From positions 1-64,000 of the forward strand of contig DAOUDG010000002.1 of NCBI GenBank assembly GCA_034431435.1: 64,000 nt of DNA. Reading direction: 5' to 3'. The position numbers and the translations under genes were made by a program. Below are positions 61,604-64,000 of the stretch, one piece after another. This stretch comes from JAHCIE01 sp034431435 (GTDB lineage Bacteria > Chloroflexota > Anaerolineae > Epilineales > JAHCIE01). The notes beneath the pieces were generated by a model, which saw only the letters and a program-made list of their open reading frames with translations, did not search any database and was not told the origin of the DNA. How positions within the stretch are numbered: the stretch's first letter is position 1; every line of letters begins with the position of its first letter.

Positions 61604-62932
61604 ATGCGAGGCAAGCTTGTTCTGGTCCTGGCGCTGGCGCTTACTCTCGCGCTGGCTGCCTGCGCCGCCCCCGCCCCCACGGCGTCCCAACCGGCCGCCG
61701 CGCAACCTACCGCCGCCGCCCCGGCCAAGGCGGCTCAACCCGCCGCCAAGGCCGCGCTTGCGCCCGCCAAGCTGCGACTGGCGTCGTGGCAGTGGGACGA
61801 CCCCGCCTACAAGGACTTCTGGGATGGCACAACGAAAGCCTTCACCGAGGCCAACCCCGGGGTCACGATCGACCGTTTCGCCTTCCCCATCGACCAGCTG
61901 TGGGACAAACTGAATACCGAGATCGCCGCGGGCACGCCGCCTGACCTGATCGAGGTGACCGGCTTCAACGTCTTCCAGTACATGGACCAGGGCGTGCTGG
62001 CCCCCCTGGACAAGTGCTTCGCTGGTACCGACATCATGGACAAGGTCAAGGACGAGAAGACCTACGCCGTGAAGGACGGCAAGCCCTACGCCCTGAATCT
62101 GTCGGCACGCACCTTGCAGCTATTCGTCAACGAGAAGCTGTTCCAGGAGGCAGGCGTCAAGGTTCCCACCAACTTCGCTGAATTCAAGGACGCCGCCAAG
62201 AAACTGACCGTGCCCAGCAAGGACCAGTACGGCATCGTATTGACGAACCTGGCCCACTCCCGGTTGTACGAAGGCGCGCTGGTCTTCATCGCGGGCTACG
62301 GTGGCCACTACTCCAAGGACGGCAAGCCCGCCCTCAACTCGCCAGAGGTCATCAAGGGCGTCCAATTCTTCAAGGACCTGTTCGACGCCGGAACGATGCC
62401 CAAGGGCGTCAAGGACGCAGGCGCGCAGTATGCCTGGTTCAACCAGGGCAAGGCAGCCATGAGCATCGACGGCGCGTGGTACTGGGCCGTGCTGGAGGGC
62501 CAGGCCCCCGAGACGCTCAAGGTCACCAAGATCTACCCCATCCCCACCGACAACCAGAAGACAACCGGCGGCATCAACAACCTCATCGGCATCGCCGCCA
62601 AGTCGCCCAATTACGATCAGGCGTGCGCGTACCTCAAGTCTATCGCCGATCCGAAGTGGGGTAAGGTCTGGGTCGAGAAGAGCCGCACCATCTTCCCCAT
62701 CGAAGGCTCGGTGACGCCCGAGTTCCTGAAGGCGAACCCGTGGTTCGAGGTCTTCAACAAGGAGCTGCCCAAGTCGGTCCCCGTCGCCCCCCCCGGCCTG
62801 GAGATCTACTACAACGACGTGCAGAAGATCATCAACGACAAGCTGGTGGAGGTACTCTACAACAACAAGCCCGTCGAGCAGGCCATGAACGAGGCTCAGC
62901 AGGCCGTCGAGAAGATCGTCAACAAGAAGTAA
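61604..62932 (+). CDS. sugar ABC transporter substrate-binding lipoprotein
   Basis: A 442-residue MalE-like binding protein. Lipobox LAAC with lipid Cys20, Ala/Pro linker, then two-domain binding fold: WQWDDPAYKDFWDGTTKAF, GTPPDLIEVTGFNVFQYM, YALNLSARTLQLFVNEKLF and GINNLIGIAAKSPNYDQAC. CAAGGAGGAG precedes the ATG. Substrate is inferred to be an (unsaturated) oligogalacturonate or rhamnogalacturonan fragment from the locus. Confidence 0.92.
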   Translation: MRGKLVLVLALALTLALAACAAPAPTASQPAAAQPTAAAPAKAAQPAAKAALAPAKLRLASWQWDDPAYKDFWDGTTKAFTEANPGVTIDRFAFPIDQLWDKLNTEIAAGTPPDLIEVTGFNVFQYMDQGVLAPLDKCFAGTDIMDKVKDEKTYAVKDGKPYALNLSARTLQLFVNEKLFQEAGVKVPTNFAEFKDAAKKLTVPSKDQYGIVLTNLAHSRLYEGALVFIAGYGGHYSKDGKPALNSPEVIKGVQFFKDLFDAGTMPKGVKDAGAQYAWFNQGKAAMSIDGAWYWAVLEGQAPETLKVTKIYPIPTDNQKTTGGINNLIGIAAKSPNYDQACAYLKSIADPKWGKVWVEKSRTIFPIEGSVTPEFLKANPWFEVFNKELPKSVPVAPPGLEIYYNDVQKIINDKLVEVLYNNKPVEQAMNEAQQAVEKIVNKK

Positions 62933-62954
62933 GGCGACCGACAAGGACATCGCG

Positions 62955-63896
62955 ATGGTAAACCCGACAAGTGAGGTCAGCCGTAGCGGGGTCGGCGCGC
63001 GACCGAGACGGAGCGCGTGGCGTGGCGACGCCTGGCTGCCCTACCTGCTCCTCGCGCCGGCCATCGTCGCCATCGTGGCTGTGGTGCTGTACCCCATGCT
63101 GTACAACCTCTACCTCAGCTTCTTCAGCATGAGTCTGCTGCGGCCAGAGGGGCGCACCTTTGTCGGCGTCCAGAACTATGTCGATGTCCTGACCGATCCG
63201 GCCTTCTGGCACTCACTCCAGGTCACGCTCATCTACACCCTGGGCTGCGTGGCATGCAGCTTCGGGCTAGGCCTGGCGACGGCCCTCATGCTGAACGTGG
63301 ACTTCAAATTCCGGGGTGTCGCCCGGGCCATGATTGTCATCCCCTGGGCGACACCCTGGCTGGTAACGACTCTCATCTGGTACATCATGTTCAACCCGCA
63401 GATCGGCCCCATCAACGAGATCCTCAAGCGGCTGGGCCTCATCGAGCAGGGCATCCCGTGGCTGTACCAGAGCACGACCGCCATGGCCGCCATCGTCATC
63501 ACCACCGCCTGGCGCGAGTTTCCCACCGCCACCCTGCTCATCCTGGCCGGGCTGCAAAGCATCTCGCCGGAGTTGTACGAGGCGGCGTCGGTGGATGGCG
63601 CGGGCCGCTGGCAGCGCTTCAAGGGCATCACCATGCCCAGCTTACGCGCCGTCAACCTGGTGGTGCTGGTGTTGCTCACTATCTCCTGTTTCAAGCTGTT
63701 CACCGTCGCCTGGGTGCTCACCGCCGGCGGCCCAGGCGACGCCACGCGCGTCCTGTCCGTCTTCACCTACGAGGAAGCCTTCAAATACTATCGGGTGGGT
63801 ACGGCGTCCACCCTCGCCACGCTCCTGTTCATCATCAGCGCGGGCATGATCGTTAGCTACTTCAAGCTGCTGCGCGGCCGAGAGGAGATGGACTGA
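62955..63896 (+). CDS. sugar ABC transporter permease (MalF/UgpA type)
   Basis: A 313-residue permease with six predicted helices, the first LLLAPAIVAIVAVVLYPML. The EAA-type coupling loop is YEAASVDGAGRWQRFKGITM. It overlaps the next permease gene by one base (TGATG). No ATPase is in view; a shared MsmX-like ATPase may serve. Confidence 0.93.
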   Translation: MVNPTSEVSRSGVGARPRRSAWRGDAWLPYLLLAPAIVAIVAVVLYPMLYNLYLSFFSMSLLRPEGRTFVGVQNYVDVLTDPAFWHSLQVTLIYTLGCVACSFGLGLATALMLNVDFKFRGVARAMIVIPWATPWLVTTLIWYIMFNPQIGPINEILKRLGLIEQGIPWLYQSTTAMAAIVITTAWREFPTATLLILAGLQSISPELYEAASVDGAGRWQRFKGITMPSLRAVNLVVLVLLTISCFKLFTVAWVLTAGGPGDATRVLSVFTYEEAFKYYRVGTASTLATLLFIISAGMIVSYFKLLRGREEMD

Positions 63897-64000
63897 TGAT
63901 TCAGGCACGCCGCCGACCGGGCGGTCTGTACGGGGTGGGCTTCGGCCTCGTCGTCGCCTTCACGGCCGTGGCGATCTTCTACCCCTTCTACTGGATGGTG
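63896..64000 (+). CDS. sugar ABC transporter permease (MalG type), 5' part
   Basis: 35 codons from the ATG at 63896 to the right edge of the window. A basic start (MIQARRRPGG) leads into the first transmembrane helix and IFYPFYWMV, the usual MalG N-terminal signature. Confidence 0.85.
   Translation, partial: MIQARRRPGGLYGVGFGLVVAFTAVAIFYPFYWMV

Overview
The window reads as one contiguous stretch of a GC-rich bacterial chromosome, most likely a member of the Chloroflexota (Anaerolineae-like). This is an inference from several features: exported proteins with Thr/Pro-rich linkers and dockerin modules, a YLPLLYR-type motif in a surface protein, Chloroflexota-like dispersed intergenic hairpins, an aerobic CO-dehydrogenase-type molybdenum hydroxylase cluster, and frequent GTG/TTG starts. 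No rRNA or tRNA gene was recognised, so the taxonomic call rests on gene content only. Promoters are of the housekeeping type: TTGnCn, 16-18 bp, TATACT or TATAAT.

Layout. 1-1.9 kb: 3' part of a large vWA-type surface protein. 2.2-10.8 kb: a TetR regulator leading a fadN-fadA-fadD-acyl-CoA dehydrogenase x2 beta-oxidation operon. 11-13.3 kb: map, a free-standing gyrase A C-terminal domain and an SCP2-like lipid carrier. 13.5-25.6 kb: a molybdenum hydroxylase cluster (coxG, S, L, M, a small unknown, coxD, coxE, then XdhC-type chaperones and a molybdopterin-binding protein). CoxL carries the form II motif AYRGAGR. This cluster is interrupted by an SRA-like/HNH nuclease, a DinB-like protein and a phosphoesterase. 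25.6-27.9 kb: a CcrM-like adenine methyltransferase split by an in-frame 385-residue intein with LAGLIDADG motifs. 28-32.4 kb: small membrane proteins, a sigma factor with a ZAS-type putative anti-sigma factor, and uvrB.

32.4-36.4 kb (minus strand): a CrtI-type oxidoreductase, GNAT, PaiB-like, DUF1801-like and arylamine N-acetyltransferase. 36.6-41.4 kb: secreted 5'-nucleotidase, aldose epimerase, gyrB. 41.4-47.1 kb (minus): a tightly overlapping larC, CPBP protease, glycosyltransferase and ABC exporter run. 47.2-50 kb (minus): two paralogous dockerin proteins, one with Kelch repeats and one with tandemly repeated Thr/Pro tails. 50-54.4 kb: CapA-like lipoprotein, small envelope proteins, a cold-shock protein behind a leader terminator, and an RRM protein. 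54.6-64 kb: a pectin/uronate utilisation locus (uxaE, SDR mannonate oxidoreductase, GH105 hydrolase, GntR regulator, sugar ABC transporter) into which a CPD-motif heavy-metal P-type ATPase has been placed.

The genes describe an aerobic or facultative heterotroph that oxidises fatty acids, takes up and degrades uronate-containing plant oligosaccharides, and probably oxidises a small substrate (CO or an organic heterocycle/aldehyde) with a Mo hydroxylase. The points most worth a second look are the intein inside the CcrM-like methyltransferase, the SRA-HNH nuclease lodged in the cox cluster between two copies of a GC-rich hairpin, the orphan GyrA C-terminal domain, and the terminator in the csp leader.
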